Assembly: GCA_900100095.1 (NCBI GenBank)
Contig: FMTN01000012.1
Location: 1 to 64,000, forward strand
Origin: Lachnospiraceae bacterium C10
GTDB taxonomy: Bacteria; Bacillota; Clostridia; Lachnospirales; Lachnospiraceae
Length of the DNA stretch: 64,000 nucleotides
Reading direction: 5' to 3'
Positions within the stretch are counted from its first letter, which is position 1. Every line of letters begins with the position of its first letter. The position numbers and the translations under genes are program-made. Below, piece by piece: positions 8,181 through 16,777 of this stretch. The notes below the pieces were generated by a model. The model ran no database searches. It worked only from the letters and a program-made list of their open reading frames with translations, and had not been told where the DNA came from.

Positions 8181-9059
8181 ATGAGTCTAAACAGTATTTC
8201 AAGCAGCGCAGCTGCAGCTCTTTACGGAGCAAGGAGTCCGCAGAGTATTAAAAAAGGGGAAGTGACGGAGCAGACACAGGAGGCTTTGGAACAGGAAGCC
8301 TGCAGTAAGGAATCTGCTGTGGAAGAATTCCTCTATACGAAAGGCAAGACCGTTGGTAAGCCGACCCTCAGTAAGAAGGGGGAGGAGTACTACGAGAAGC
8401 TGCGGAAGAAATTCTCCAATATGGATTTTGTTCTGGTCAGTGCGGATAAGAAGGAAGCGGCCAAGGCCAATGCAGCAGCCTATGGTAATGCGCATAAGCC
8501 TGTGGTCTTGATCGACGAAGATAAGATCGAAGAGATGGCAAAGGATGAGAAATTCGCCAAGAAATACGAGGACATCATTGCCAACGCCGGCAAACAGCTT
8601 CCACAGTTGGAGGAATCTTTAAAGGCAAGTGGAGCAAATATCAAGGGCCTTGGTATTCAGGTCAATGATGACGGAACCGCATCCTTCTTTGCTGTTATGA
8701 ATGATTCCATGACAAAGACCAGAGAAGCGGTTGCACAGAAGCGTGCCGAGAAGAAGGAAGAGGCCAAGGTAGCTCAGAAGAAGGCGGATCGGAAGAAAGC
8801 CGAAGAGAAGCTGAAGGAAAAACATGCTGAACAAAAGGATAAAGCCGATGAGGCAGAGGTGGATCCGAAGAATCCGAACAACGCAGATGAGACAGGAGAA
8901 GTGACCCCGTGGAATATGGCGGGAACGGTGACCTTCCATTCCACCTCAATTGAAGATCTGGTGAAGAAGGTAACGTCTTATCTTCAGGAGAACGCCACCG
9001 GTGCTATTCGCACACCGCAGGAGCAGATGCTTGGCACCCATGTGGATTTCTCCGGTTAA
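8181..9059 (+). CDS. DUF6033 family protein
   Basis: 292 aa from ATG 8181, with CAAGGAGG upstream. No signal peptide or membrane segment. Residues 50-160 (GKPTLSKKGEEYYEKLRKKF, then DFVLVSADKKEAAKANA, then VVLIDEDKIEEMA) and VNDDGTASFFAVM fit my memory of DUF6033, a family of unknown function common in Lachnospiraceae. Residues 180-230 are a Lys/Glu/Ala-rich coiled coil. It ends at a strong terminator, so it is its own unit just upstream of the T4SS-like operon. A GCCGATAA sequence at 8117 resembles a sigma-28 -10 element but lacks a matching -35. Confidence 0.65.
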   Translation: MSLNSISSSAAAALYGARSPQSIKKGEVTEQTQEALEQEACSKESAVEEFLYTKGKTVGKPTLSKKGEEYYEKLRKKFSNMDFVLVSADKKEAAKANAAAYGNAHKPVVLIDEDKIEEMAKDEKFAKKYEDIIANAGKQLPQLEESLKASGANIKGLGIQVNDDGTASFFAVMNDSMTKTREAVAQKRAEKKEEAKVAQKKADRKKAEEKLKEKHAEQKDKADEAEVDPKNPNNADETGEVTPWNMAGTVTFHSTSIEDLVKKVTSYLQENATGAIRTPQEQMLGTHVDFSG

Positions 9060-9074
9060 CTCAGTCCAGGAAGT

Positions 9075-9108
9075 GTTCCTGCAGGTGCGCCTGCAGGAGC
9101 TTTTTTTT
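9075..9108 (+). terminator. Rho-independent terminator
   Basis: A 10-bp stem (9075-9084 with 9091-9100, two G-T pairs) around GTGCGC, followed by eight T. It ends the DUF6033 transcript and insulates the T4SS-like operon on its left side. Confidence 0.85.
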
Positions 9109-9172
9109 ACTCGGGTTACAGGGAAGAGAGAGAAAAGCCACAGAGGACTTTGTTCGAAGTGCACAAAAAAAG

Positions 9173-9201
9173 TTGAAAAGGGAAGCGATTTTTGGTACAG
9201 T
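9173..9201 (+). promoter_or_regulatory. Probable promoter of the T4SS-like operon
   Basis: TTGAAA (9173-9178), 17-bp spacer, TACAGT (9196-9201), about 70 bp before the VirB4-like start. It matches the sigma-A consensus at four or five positions in each hexamer. No other promoter-like pair is evident between the terminator and the gene. Confidence 0.5.
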
Positions 9202-9274
9202 TGTGATGAGAACCTTTTGTCAGAGTTAGTGTAGATACCTTTTTTAGGAATCGGAAAAGTCCGGAGGGTAGCCT

Positions 9275-12200
9275 ATGAGATTAATTCCAGGTAAGACAAA
9301 AGTAAAGATAGAATTGTTTAAAGGCATTGGCATAGGTGACATTGTGGTCGTTGTATTAGGTTGTGGCCTGGTGACACTTATGCTTTTATCTACTATTCCG
9401 GGAAGATTTTACATCGCGATCGTGATTGCGGTACTTACCGGAGGAATGGTATTTCGACTGGATAAAGAGCCTACTTACATATTACTTCTTCAACTCTTGA
9501 AGTATGCCTCCTACCAGAAATATTTTTCGCGGGCGTTCTCTGACCGGCAGTTGCTTGCCAAGGGACAGGGAACGGAAATGAAGGAATATCTGGAGGGGGA
9601 AGAAGGAGGAGAAGAGGAGACGGAAGTTTTCCTTTCAGACAAGGAAAGGAAAAAGGCGCTGAAAGCCCTGCTCAAGGAAGAGAACAGAATATTAAAGAGC
9701 AAGAAGTCAACGGATGAAGAGAAGAATGCGGTATGGCTGGCGAGGGCGAAGCGCAGTGAAGAAAAGAAAAAGAGGAAAAGAGAGAATAAAGCCAACAAGC
9801 ATGAAGAGCAGTTTGTGGATGAGATCACACCCTTCACCGGAATCTCAGACGGCTTTATTGAATACGGAGGCAAATACTACGGTGCAATAATCGAAATCGA
9901 TCCTGTGGAGTTTCGATTTTTTTCCAAATACCGTAGGAACAATGCCATAGAAGAATGCTTTGGTAAGATCCTTCGTTCTGTCAAAGGGGAATATGCTTTC
10001 AATATTATCAAGATTGAACGACCTGTGATTTATGACAAGTATCTGGACAGAGAGTATGAACGTCTGGATGAACTGAAAGCCTCCTTTGAAAAAGGATTTT
10101 TAACCGAAGAGGAATTAAAGGCAAGAGTCGAGATCCAGTACGACCGGATTGAGACGATGCGAAGAATCTGCTATGACGAGAAGGTGATTCTGCCGCATTA
10201 CTACGTTGCTTTATTTGAAAGTGACAAGAGACAGCTGGCTGTGGCGGCGAACGGGGCTCTGGCATCCCTGACCAAGGCGGAACTGGTAGTAAGGCGAATC
10301 ACAGATGAACGAGAACTGGCCGTTTTTTTGAAATATACCAACAGTCTCGATTTCGAAGAAAGAGATGTGGATCGACTGGATCCGGAGGACCTGGTTGCCT
10401 GGGCGACCCCGGAGGAGCTGGCATTTCGTGTAAGAACCGTAACGGTGAACGGAATCGTGACACATCAGATGCGGGTGACGGATTATCCGAATCTGGTGGG
10501 GGACGCGTGGATCGCAGGCGTTATGTCGATTCCCGGAACCAAGGTGGTGGTAAAGGCATCCGCCATGGATCGGGCAAAGGCGATTCGTACCATTGACCGC
10601 TCCCTGCAGGAGTTAAGAGGTCAGTATAATGCCACCAGCGTGGATTCCAAGCTGATTGAACTGCAGACACATATAGAGACTTTAAGCCGGCTTTTGGTAA
10701 CACTGCAGCACGATAACGAAGCCCTTCTTACTGTGAATGTATATGTCACACTGTATGATGTGGTTCTGACAAGCGAGCGGGCCGGAGAGGAAGATGAGCA
10801 TGTGAAGAATTCCCAGCTTCCGGTGATTGCGGATATGAAAAAGAGCATCCGCCACAGCTGGTCCGAGGCAGGAATGCGAATGTCCGGAATGGATTTTGCA
10901 CAGCTTCAGGCATACATCGGTTCCCAGGTATCCGCCTATGACCCGATGAAAAAGGACGGAAGAGGAATACCGGCCAACACCATTGCTGCAATGTATCCCT
11001 GGATCTATTCTCACATTTCTGACGAAGGCGGTGTACGCCTGGGAGAGAGTGAAGGGGTTCCTGTCTTTATTGATTTCTTTCGAAGAGATTCGGAACGGGT
11101 CAATTCCAATATGGTCATCATTGGAAAATCCGGTTCCGGTAAATCCTACGGAACCAAATCTCTCCTGGTCAATATGGCAGCGGAAGATGCCAAGATTTTT
11201 ATTCTGGATCCGGAGAACGAATACACCGAGCTGGCCCACAATCTGGGTGGCAGAATTATCAACGTAGGCAATGCCAGATACGGACGATTGAACCCTTTTC
11301 ATATCATTACGGCACTGGAGGATGACGAGAGCGGAACAGAGAATGAGGGTGGCAGTTTTTCCACACATCTTCAGTTTTTAGAAGAGTTCTTCCGTCAGAT
11401 TCTGCCGGATGTGGATAAGGAGGCATTGGAATACCTGAACACGCTGGTGGAGAGAACCTATACCAATAAGGGAATTACCATCGAAACGGATCTGTCCGTA
11501 CTTTCCCCTTCGGATTATCCGATTTTCGATGATCTCTACGATGTAGTGCTGGAAGAGTTTGAGAGAACGGGGAATGAGTACCTTCGAACCATGTTGCAGA
11601 CTCTGGTGAACTACGTTGCGAAGTTTGCAACGGGCGGAAGGAATGCAAATATCTGGAATGGACCATCCTCCATTACGACGGATGAGAATTTTTCTGTCTT
11701 TAATTTCCAGTCGCTTCTTGCGAACCGGAATACCACCATTGCAAATGCCCAGATGCTTCTGGTGCTGAAATACATCGACAACGAAATCATCAAGAACCGT
11801 GATTACAATAAAAAATATGGCCTGAACCGCAAAATCGTGGTGGTTATTGATGAGGCTCACGTCTTTATCGATACGAAATTTCCTGTGGCACTGGATTTTA
11901 TGTTCCAGCTGGCAAAGCGAATCCGTAAATATAACGGAATGCAGATCGTTATTACCCAGAACATCAAGGATTTTGTCGGCAGTGAGGAAATCGCAAGAAA
12001 ATCCACAGCCATCATCAATGCCTGTCAGTACAGCTTTATCTTTAGCCTGTCTCCCAATGATATGGATGATCTTTGCCGGCTGTATGAAAAAGCCGGTGGA
12101 ATCAATGAAATGGAACAGGAACAGATTCTGGCAGCACCCCGTGGTCAGGTGTTTACCGTTATGAGCCCGGCAAGCAGATCCTCATTTACCATTGGAGTCT

Positions 12201-13162
12201 CCGATACCATGGTGGATGTCTTCGAACGGGTAGATCATGTGAACGGATACTTCACGGGAGAAGAGGGCGAGAAGAACTGGGAAGACTATATCGGAGACAG
12301 CCGCGTCGAACACGAACAGAATCTGGCGGAGCGCCGGATCGCAGAAAAGGTAACGGGAATTATAGAGGAAGAGAAGGCTTCAGGACTCAACTTTACGGAA
12401 ATTACCGTGGAGGAGGCAGAGGCTCTTGCGGCGAAGGATGCACCATCAGAGGAGGATGGACTCACCCTGATGGAAGACGAGAAGTTGGACGAACTTTTGC
12501 GGAGGATGGAACCGTCAGAAAGCAGTGGCGGCATCTCCTTCTCAGAGGTTACAGCAGAAGAATTCGAGGCACAAACGGCAAGAGAAGCGGCACAGGACAG
12601 AGCAGCAGACGTGCAGCCTGAAGTACCGGTGGCACAGCAGCCTGCGGCTTCGATGCCGGCCTTTGATATGGATGAACTGATTTCGCAGATCAAGGAACAG
12701 GTCCGGGCGGAAATTTTACAAGAGATTGCTCCGGTTGCATTGGCACAGGCAGTATCGCCAGCACGGGCAACGCCGGTAGCTCCGATGCCGCGAGCAGCAC
12801 AACCGGAAGAGGAATACAGCAACGAGCCGGATGAGACATACGAGATGGAACCGGAGGCAGCATACGAACCGGAGGCAGCATACGAGCCGGAAACAGGATA
12901 CGCTGCAGAGCCGGAAAGTGGAACAGAGTATGCAACAGGACAGGAGGAGACATACGAAGAGGAGGCACCGGCAGAAGAGCCGTCCTGGGAGGATGACTTT
13001 GAGGCAAGCTTTGATATTATGGCAATTCTGGATGAGCAGATGGAAAGCTACTCAGAGATGTCCATCATAGACAGGATGGAAGAAATCGATGTGTATACCA
13101 TGGAGGTCACCCTGGAAGAACTTGCTGCGCATAACAAAAGTTATGGAGCACAGTCCAGGTAA
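9275..13162 (+). CDS. PrgI-VirB4 fusion ATPase of a type IV secretion system
   Basis: 1295 aa from ATG 9275 (GGAGGG upstream). Residues 21-60 form two membrane helices followed by a basic stretch, the arrangement of PrgI proteins, which Gram-positive conjugation systems usually encode as a separate gene. Residues 95-175 are highly charged. Then comes a VirB4 body with Walker A GKSGSGKS at 617-624 and Walker B (VVVIDEAH, Asp859-Glu860). VirB4 ATPases power pilus assembly and substrate export at the inner face of the membrane. Residues from about 1010 onward are an acidic, Ala/Pro/Glu-rich tail with a short YEPEAAYEPEAAYEPE repeat, absent from typical VirB4 proteins. It opens the operon. Confidence 0.9.
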   Translation: MRLIPGKTKVKIELFKGIGIGDIVVVVLGCGLVTLMLLSTIPGRFYIAIVIAVLTGGMVFRLDKEPTYILLLQLLKYASYQKYFSRAFSDRQLLAKGQGTEMKEYLEGEEGGEEETEVFLSDKERKKALKALLKEENRILKSKKSTDEEKNAVWLARAKRSEEKKKRKRENKANKHEEQFVDEITPFTGISDGFIEYGGKYYGAIIEIDPVEFRFFSKYRRNNAIEECFGKILRSVKGEYAFNIIKIERPVIYDKYLDREYERLDELKASFEKGFLTEEELKARVEIQYDRIETMRRICYDEKVILPHYYVALFESDKRQLAVAANGALASLTKAELVVRRITDERELAVFLKYTNSLDFEERDVDRLDPEDLVAWATPEELAFRVRTVTVNGIVTHQMRVTDYPNLVGDAWIAGVMSIPGTKVVVKASAMDRAKAIRTIDRSLQELRGQYNATSVDSKLIELQTHIETLSRLLVTLQHDNEALLTVNVYVTLYDVVLTSERAGEEDEHVKNSQLPVIADMKKSIRHSWSEAGMRMSGMDFAQLQAYIGSQVSAYDPMKKDGRGIPANTIAAMYPWIYSHISDEGGVRLGESEGVPVFIDFFRRDSERVNSNMVIIGKSGSGKSYGTKSLLVNMAAEDAKIFILDPENEYTELAHNLGGRIINVGNARYGRLNPFHIITALEDDESGTENEGGSFSTHLQFLEEFFRQILPDVDKEALEYLNTLVERTYTNKGITIETDLSVLSPSDYPIFDDLYDVVLEEFERTGNEYLRTMLQTLVNYVAKFATGGRNANIWNGPSSITTDENFSVFNFQSLLANRNTTIANAQMLLVLKYIDNEIIKNRDYNKKYGLNRKIVVVIDEAHVFIDTKFPVALDFMFQLAKRIRKYNGMQIVITQNIKDFVGSEEIARKSTAIINACQYSFIFSLSPNDMDDLCRLYEKAGGINEMEQEQILAAPRGQVFTVMSPASRSSFTIGVSDTMVDVFERVDHVNGYFTGEEGEKNWEDYIGDSRVEHEQNLAERRIAEKVTGIIEEEKASGLNFTEITVEEAEALAAKDAPSEEDGLTLMEDEKLDELLRRMEPSESSGGISFSEVTAEEFEAQTAREAAQDRAADVQPEVPVAQQPAASMPAFDMDELISQIKEQVRAEILQEIAPVALAQAVSPARATPVAPMPRAAQPEEEYSNEPDETYEMEPEAAYEPEAAYEPETGYAAEPESGTEYATGQEETYEEEAPAEEPSWEDDFEASFDIMAILDEQMESYSEMSIIDRMEEIDVYTMEVTLEELAAHNKSYGAQSR

Positions 13163-13191
13163 CCGATAGCAGAAAGCAGGAGGTTAAGAAG

Positions 13192-13491
13192 ATGGATGTA
13201 AAACTGGTAGATCGCGGAACGGAAGGGGAACTGATCCTTTCCGGAAGATTAGAGACAAAGAATGCGGCGGAAGCGGAAGAACTGTTTTTGCAGATGGCGG
13301 ATCGATTCAGGGATATCACCTTTAATTTGAAAGATCTCAAATATATTTCAAGTGCAGGGCTTAGAACGCTGAAGAAACTGTATATGAAGGTCAGACAGAA
13401 CGGAGGAGAACTTTCAGCCACCAATGTAAGTGATTATGTAGGCGAGGTTTTTGAAATGACCGGTTTTGCCGGAATCATAAATATAAAATGA
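13192..13491 (+). CDS. STAS-domain anti-sigma factor antagonist
   Basis: 99 aa from ATG 13192 with AGGAGG upstream. A single STAS domain: ELILSGRLETKNA, then FNLKDLKYISSAGLRTL. Ser54 in YISSAG aligns with the phosphorylated Ser58 of SpoIIAA; the preceding Asp of SpoIIAA is replaced by Ser53. Such proteins bind an HATPase-type kinase/anti-sigma when dephosphorylated and are released when phosphorylated. The matching kinase (29201-29623) and PP2C phosphatase (35871-38936) are in the same operon, so this is one part of a partner-switching triad. It lies 29 bp after the VirB4-like gene. Confidence 0.9.
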   Translation: MDVKLVDRGTEGELILSGRLETKNAAEAEELFLQMADRFRDITFNLKDLKYISSAGLRTLKKLYMKVRQNGGELSATNVSDYVGEVFEMTGFAGIINIK

Positions 13492-13560
13492 TGCACCGAT
13501 TTTCTTCCGGACAGGGTATTTAGAGTGAAAAGATAAAAATACAACAACTTTTCCTTGTGA

Positions 13561-13593
13561 TCCCTCCGGTAAACCACATGGCTTCGGGAGGGA
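13561..13593 (+). promoter_or_regulatory. Hairpin enclosing the sigma-factor Shine-Dalgarno
   Basis: TCCCTCC (13561-13567) pairs with GGAGGGA (13587-13593), and the right arm is the ribosome site of the sigma-factor ATG at 13601. The loop is 19 nt. In the RNA this would hide the start site. No T-run follows, so it is not a terminator. Confidence 0.5.
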
Positions 13594-13600
13594 ATGCAAA

Positions 13601-14068
13601 ATGAATGCGGAACAGATCGTACGAAAGTACAGCGATATGGTATATGGTATTGCAATCCGATATGTCAGGAACCGGATCGATGCAGATGATGTGTATAATG
13701 ATGTGTTTTATCGCTATTTCCGGAGGGAAAGGACATTTGCCAGCGAGGAGCATCGTAAGAACTGGCTGATTCGGGTGTCGGTAAATGCGGCGAAGGATTT
13801 CCTAATCAAGAAAAGATCCGATGTGGAATTACGGGACGATATGTTTGAGGATGTCAGGACTGATTTCTCCAATGTCTCAAGAGAAGAACTGATGGATCTT
13901 CGGGACGGACTTAAGAAGCTGAAAGAGGAATACCGGGAAATTATCGAATTGTACTATATCAATGGATTTAATACCAAAGAAATATCTGTCATGCTTCAGA
14001 AATCTGAGAACACGGTGAAGTCCCAGCTGCTTCGAGGAAGACAAAAACTCAGGGAAGTCATCGAATGA
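13601..14068 (+). CDS. ECF-type RNA polymerase sigma factor
   Basis: 155 aa from ATG 13601 (GGGAGGG upstream). The sigma-2 region is in residues 3-70 (VRKYSDMVYGIAIRYV, then DADDVYNDVFYRYFR). The sigma-4 helix-turn-helix spans 105-155 (LKEEYREIIELYYINGFNTK, then LQKSENTVKSQLLRGRQKL). Two-domain length is typical of the ECF group. It sits in the middle of the T4SS-like operon beside a small acidic/basic protein that occupies the usual anti-sigma position. I infer that it drives part of this operon or related surface genes. Whether the STAS/HATPase pair acts on it is unknown, as those switches usually act on group 3 sigma factors. Confidence 0.88.
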   Translation: MNAEQIVRKYSDMVYGIAIRYVRNRIDADDVYNDVFYRYFRRERTFASEEHRKNWLIRVSVNAAKDFLIKKRSDVELRDDMFEDVRTDFSNVSREELMDLRDGLKKLKEEYREIIELYYINGFNTKEISVMLQKSENTVKSQLLRGRQKLREVIE

Positions 14069-14079
14069 GAGGAGGAGAT

Positions 14080-14313
14080 ATGGAGGAAGAAAGGATGGAC
14101 GCCGCTTTCAAAGAACTGAAAGATAATATGCCCAGAGCACCAGAAGCGTTGGTGGAAAGGATGGTAAAGACCGTACAGATTCTGGGAGCAGAGAGGGAAA
14201 AACGATTTGGCGCAGACAAGAAGCTGCAAAGGACCGGACAAAGAGAGCGTCAGAGGGAAGCAAAGAAGAAAACCTTACCGGAGCTAGGGGTAAGAAAGCC
14301 GCCGGGGATGTAA
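14080..14313 (+). CDS. Small charged protein next to the sigma factor, unknown
   Basis: 77 aa from ATG 14080, with GGAGGAG close upstream; an ATG at 14065 overlaps the sigma stop but is poorly placed. The N-terminus is acidic with PRAPEALVERMVKTV; the C-terminal half is very basic (RQREAKKKTLPELG). No membrane helix or zinc motif, so it is not a classical anti-sigma factor. Its position, directly after the sigma gene, suggests a regulator or accessory. I do not recognise a family. Confidence 0.55.
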   Translation: MEEERMDAAFKELKDNMPRAPEALVERMVKTVQILGAEREKRFGADKKLQRTGQRERQREAKKKTLPELGVRKPPGM

Positions 14314-14354
14314 GCTGTTATAAAATTAAAGATTTTTAATAAGGAGGTAACCGT

Positions 14355-14771
14355 ATGAACAGATTACAGACATTGGGAACTAAAGTGATGAAGGGTACAT
14401 CAGCTGCTATGCTTACGCTTTCTACGATTGCAATGAATCCGGCAGGCGCGCTGAACGTATTTGCAGCCGAGGCAGGTAAGACGGGAGAAGTTGATCTGGA
14501 TAAGGTAACGAGCCCGATCATCGGCCTGCTGAGCAGTGTCCTCACAGCATTGATTCCGCTGGTAGGCGCAGTGGGAGCTGTTTACTGTGTTCTTCTCGGT
14601 GTGAAGTTTGCAAAGGCAGAGGAGCCACAGGAAAGAGAGAAGGCAAAGGCACATCTTCGTAATGCCATCATTGGTTTCGTTTTAATCTTCGTTCTGGTAG
14701 TAGCACTGAAGCAGCTCGAGCCGATTATGACAAGCTGGATGACAACCAACATGAGCACAACATCAAAGTAA
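14355..14771 (+). CDS. VirB2-like pilin of Gram-positive T4SS
   Basis: 138 aa from ATG 14355, preceded by AAGGAGGT, the strongest ribosome site in the operon. Signal-like N-terminus with a likely cleavage after FAA (about residue 38). Two hydrophobic helices follow (about 55-80 and 103-122), separated by a short charged loop rich in Lys and Glu. This is the layout of VirB2/TrbC-type pilins and of the pilin-like proteins in Firmicutes conjugation modules. Major pilins are needed in excess, which fits the strong ribosome site and the stable stem just after the gene. The assignment rests on topology and context rather than a sharp motif. Confidence 0.75.
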   Translation: MNRLQTLGTKVMKGTSAAMLTLSTIAMNPAGALNVFAAEAGKTGEVDLDKVTSPIIGLLSSVLTALIPLVGAVGAVYCVLLGVKFAKAEEPQEREKAKAHLRNAIIGFVLIFVLVVALKQLEPIMTSWMTTNMSTTSK

Positions 14772-14825
14772 GAAGTTTTGTAACTTTTCAGTAAAAGATT
14801 TGGATGAAGGTATAACAAGCTGTAG

Positions 14826-14858
14826 CCCCTGCTTTACAGGTGTAATGTAAGGCAGGGG
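14826..14858 (+). promoter_or_regulatory. Intercistronic stem-loop after the pilin gene
   Basis: A 13-bp stem (14826-14838 with 14846-14858, one G-T pair) and a 7-nt loop, GC-rich at its base. It is followed by GTGTAAAAA rather than a T-run, so it is more likely an mRNA-stabilising or partial attenuation element than a full terminator. Confidence 0.5.
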
Positions 14859-14885
14859 GTGTAAAAATTACAGGAGAGATGCCAG

Positions 14886-16763
14886 ATGCTGAACAGAAAA
14901 CTCTTTCGTAAAAAAGGAATAGGTCGTGGAGCGGCTGTAATCGCCTGTGCCGGAACGGTGCTCTTTTGCAGCCTTGACGCGGGAAGAACATGGACACTGT
15001 TTGCGTCTGCCACGGAGAATACAGAATCAGCCTCCGAAGAGGCGGTGGAAGAAGAGACCTCTGCCACCAGCGCGAAGGTTATGAGTAAGACCCTTGGCGC
15101 TACATCCTTCTGGCGCTGGTCCAAGTGTACCGGAAGTATTGATAAGACGGCCGATGATTGGGACCGCTATATGATGATCGAGACCTATGGAACGGCGGAC
15201 CAGGATAACACCGAATATAACTATATTGCAGGTAAAGGTGTGGAAAACTGCTATTTCAGTTCCAATCCTTATGGCAGATGGAATCATAATGCTGCAAATA
15301 TCGGTTCCAATAATCATTGGATCGCTGACATTGATACCCTCTGGGGAAGCGGTTGGAAGAACAAAATCAGCTGGTTTGACCGTGTGGATAATTCCAACAC
15401 GGATTTCGTCATCATACCGGATCGGGCAAGAAACTACAAGAGCAAGGATCCGATGATCAAGCCGGACAGGAATGTTTTCTTTACGGATGATGACCGGGAT
15501 GTTCCTTATGTCAGGTACACCAACGCAAGAAGTTTTGGTGAATTTGATCTGGCACTTGCTGAAAGTGCACAATCCAAGAAGTATTACGTGCACGTGGGCG
15601 AACATGAGACCGGAGAAAGTGAAAACAACCGGGGATTTTTGATTGTAAGCCCTGAAGAAGAAAAACATAACGGAGTACAGATTAACGGAAATGGTGTCAG
15701 CGGCGAGTATATTATACGCTCGACGGAATATAGCAGCCATCAGACGCAGTATCAGATGGATATTTGCGATGGCGCAGTATGTGGCCGTTACAGAAGATAC
15801 AACTGGTCACAGCGGCAATGTGCTTTTTGGTTTTACAAAGGAGAAGAGTGGCATTTTTCTACGCTTGACGGAACAACAACCGTTCCGGAGAACATGGTAT
15901 TTAATATTAGCGCCGGTAGTTTTACCGATGCGAATGGCAAGAACCGGACCACGAAGGGCGTTCTGATTGAGAACGGAGCGAAGCTTGTCATTGACGGCGG
16001 TGTGGTTTCGGTCAAAGGAAATCTGATCAACAACGGAACCATCGAGATCAAAAACGGTGGCGTACTTTTGGTACAGGATGGTGCAACCATATCGTCTTTC
16101 CTGCAGGGAAAGAACAGCTTCGAAAACGGCTGTGGCAAGATTATGTGCACCGGCGGAGATATCATCATTGAAAAAGGTGGCGCTGTATACGCTGGCTTGA
16201 ATGATGCAAATGGTCTGTCTGTAGCCTTTTCTCTTGATAAGGGATCCACTTTGATCAACTGTGGACTTCTGGTTTACGGAAGTATGAAGCTTGGAGATTC
16301 CACAAGAGTTGAGCTTAGAAATGGCAGCAAGACCATTGGCAGCATATATGAAGCAAAAGATGTAGAGGCAAAGCTGATCGACAACGAGACGGCAGTCTCG
16401 GATTCAACCAGAAAGGAAAAATTAAAAGCATTAAAGGAAAAATATCCGGATACAAAAAAATACAGAATTGATGAAGTAAGAGCACTTCTTACTACGATGT
16501 ACCAGGTGTATGAATACAAACCGACTGCAAAAAAAGTTGCGGATATGGATTATGATCTGCTTTCTCAATACAATGATGCGATCCTGAAGGCAGAGTCCGG
16601 AATACCGGAAAGCTGTAAGGGATTATACAAAAATTATGAAGGAGGAATGGATTTCGATTCAGATAATGTGACGATTTTACGATATACCAAGTCATATTTT
16701 GAAGATAACGGTACATTTGCAGCCGATAAGGAAAAATACATGGAAGACTATGAGGGTCTATAG
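14886..16763 (+). CDS. Secreted 625-aa protein with beta-solenoid-like region
   Basis: Start ATG 14886 with AGGAGAG upstream. The N-terminus is basic followed by a hydrophobic stretch (residues 15-42, AVIACAGTVLFCSL), a Sec signal. The mature part is Trp/Tyr/Asn-rich. Residues 345-500 have repeating short strands of the form VLIENGAKLVIDGG and VVSVKGNLINNGTIEIKNGG, which resemble right-handed beta-helix rungs. The end is charged and without anchor. I do not recognise a family. It sits between the pilin and coupling-protein genes, so it may be a surface or tip component of the machine, or an exported product. The system assignment is inference from position. Confidence 0.6.
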   Translation: MLNRKLFRKKGIGRGAAVIACAGTVLFCSLDAGRTWTLFASATENTESASEEAVEEETSATSAKVMSKTLGATSFWRWSKCTGSIDKTADDWDRYMMIETYGTADQDNTEYNYIAGKGVENCYFSSNPYGRWNHNAANIGSNNHWIADIDTLWGSGWKNKISWFDRVDNSNTDFVIIPDRARNYKSKDPMIKPDRNVFFTDDDRDVPYVRYTNARSFGEFDLALAESAQSKKYYVHVGEHETGESENNRGFLIVSPEEEKHNGVQINGNGVSGEYIIRSTEYSSHQTQYQMDICDGAVCGRYRRYNWSQRQCAFWFYKGEEWHFSTLDGTTTVPENMVFNISAGSFTDANGKNRTTKGVLIENGAKLVIDGGVVSVKGNLINNGTIEIKNGGVLLVQDGATISSFLQGKNSFENGCGKIMCTGGDIIIEKGGAVYAGLNDANGLSVAFSLDKGSTLINCGLLVYGSMKLGDSTRVELRNGSKTIGSIYEAKDVEAKLIDNETAVSDSTRKEKLKALKEKYPDTKKYRIDEVRALLTTMYQVYEYKPTAKKVADMDYDLLSQYNDAILKAESGIPESCKGLYKNYEGGMDFDSDNVTILRYTKSYFEDNGTFAADKEKYMEDYEGL

Positions 16764-16777
16764 AGTAGGAGCGTACT

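Noticed and set aside
12286-12822. 178-aa minus-strand ORF
   Set aside because: Antisense of the acidic VirB4 tail; Ser/Ala-rich low complexity with no ribosome site.
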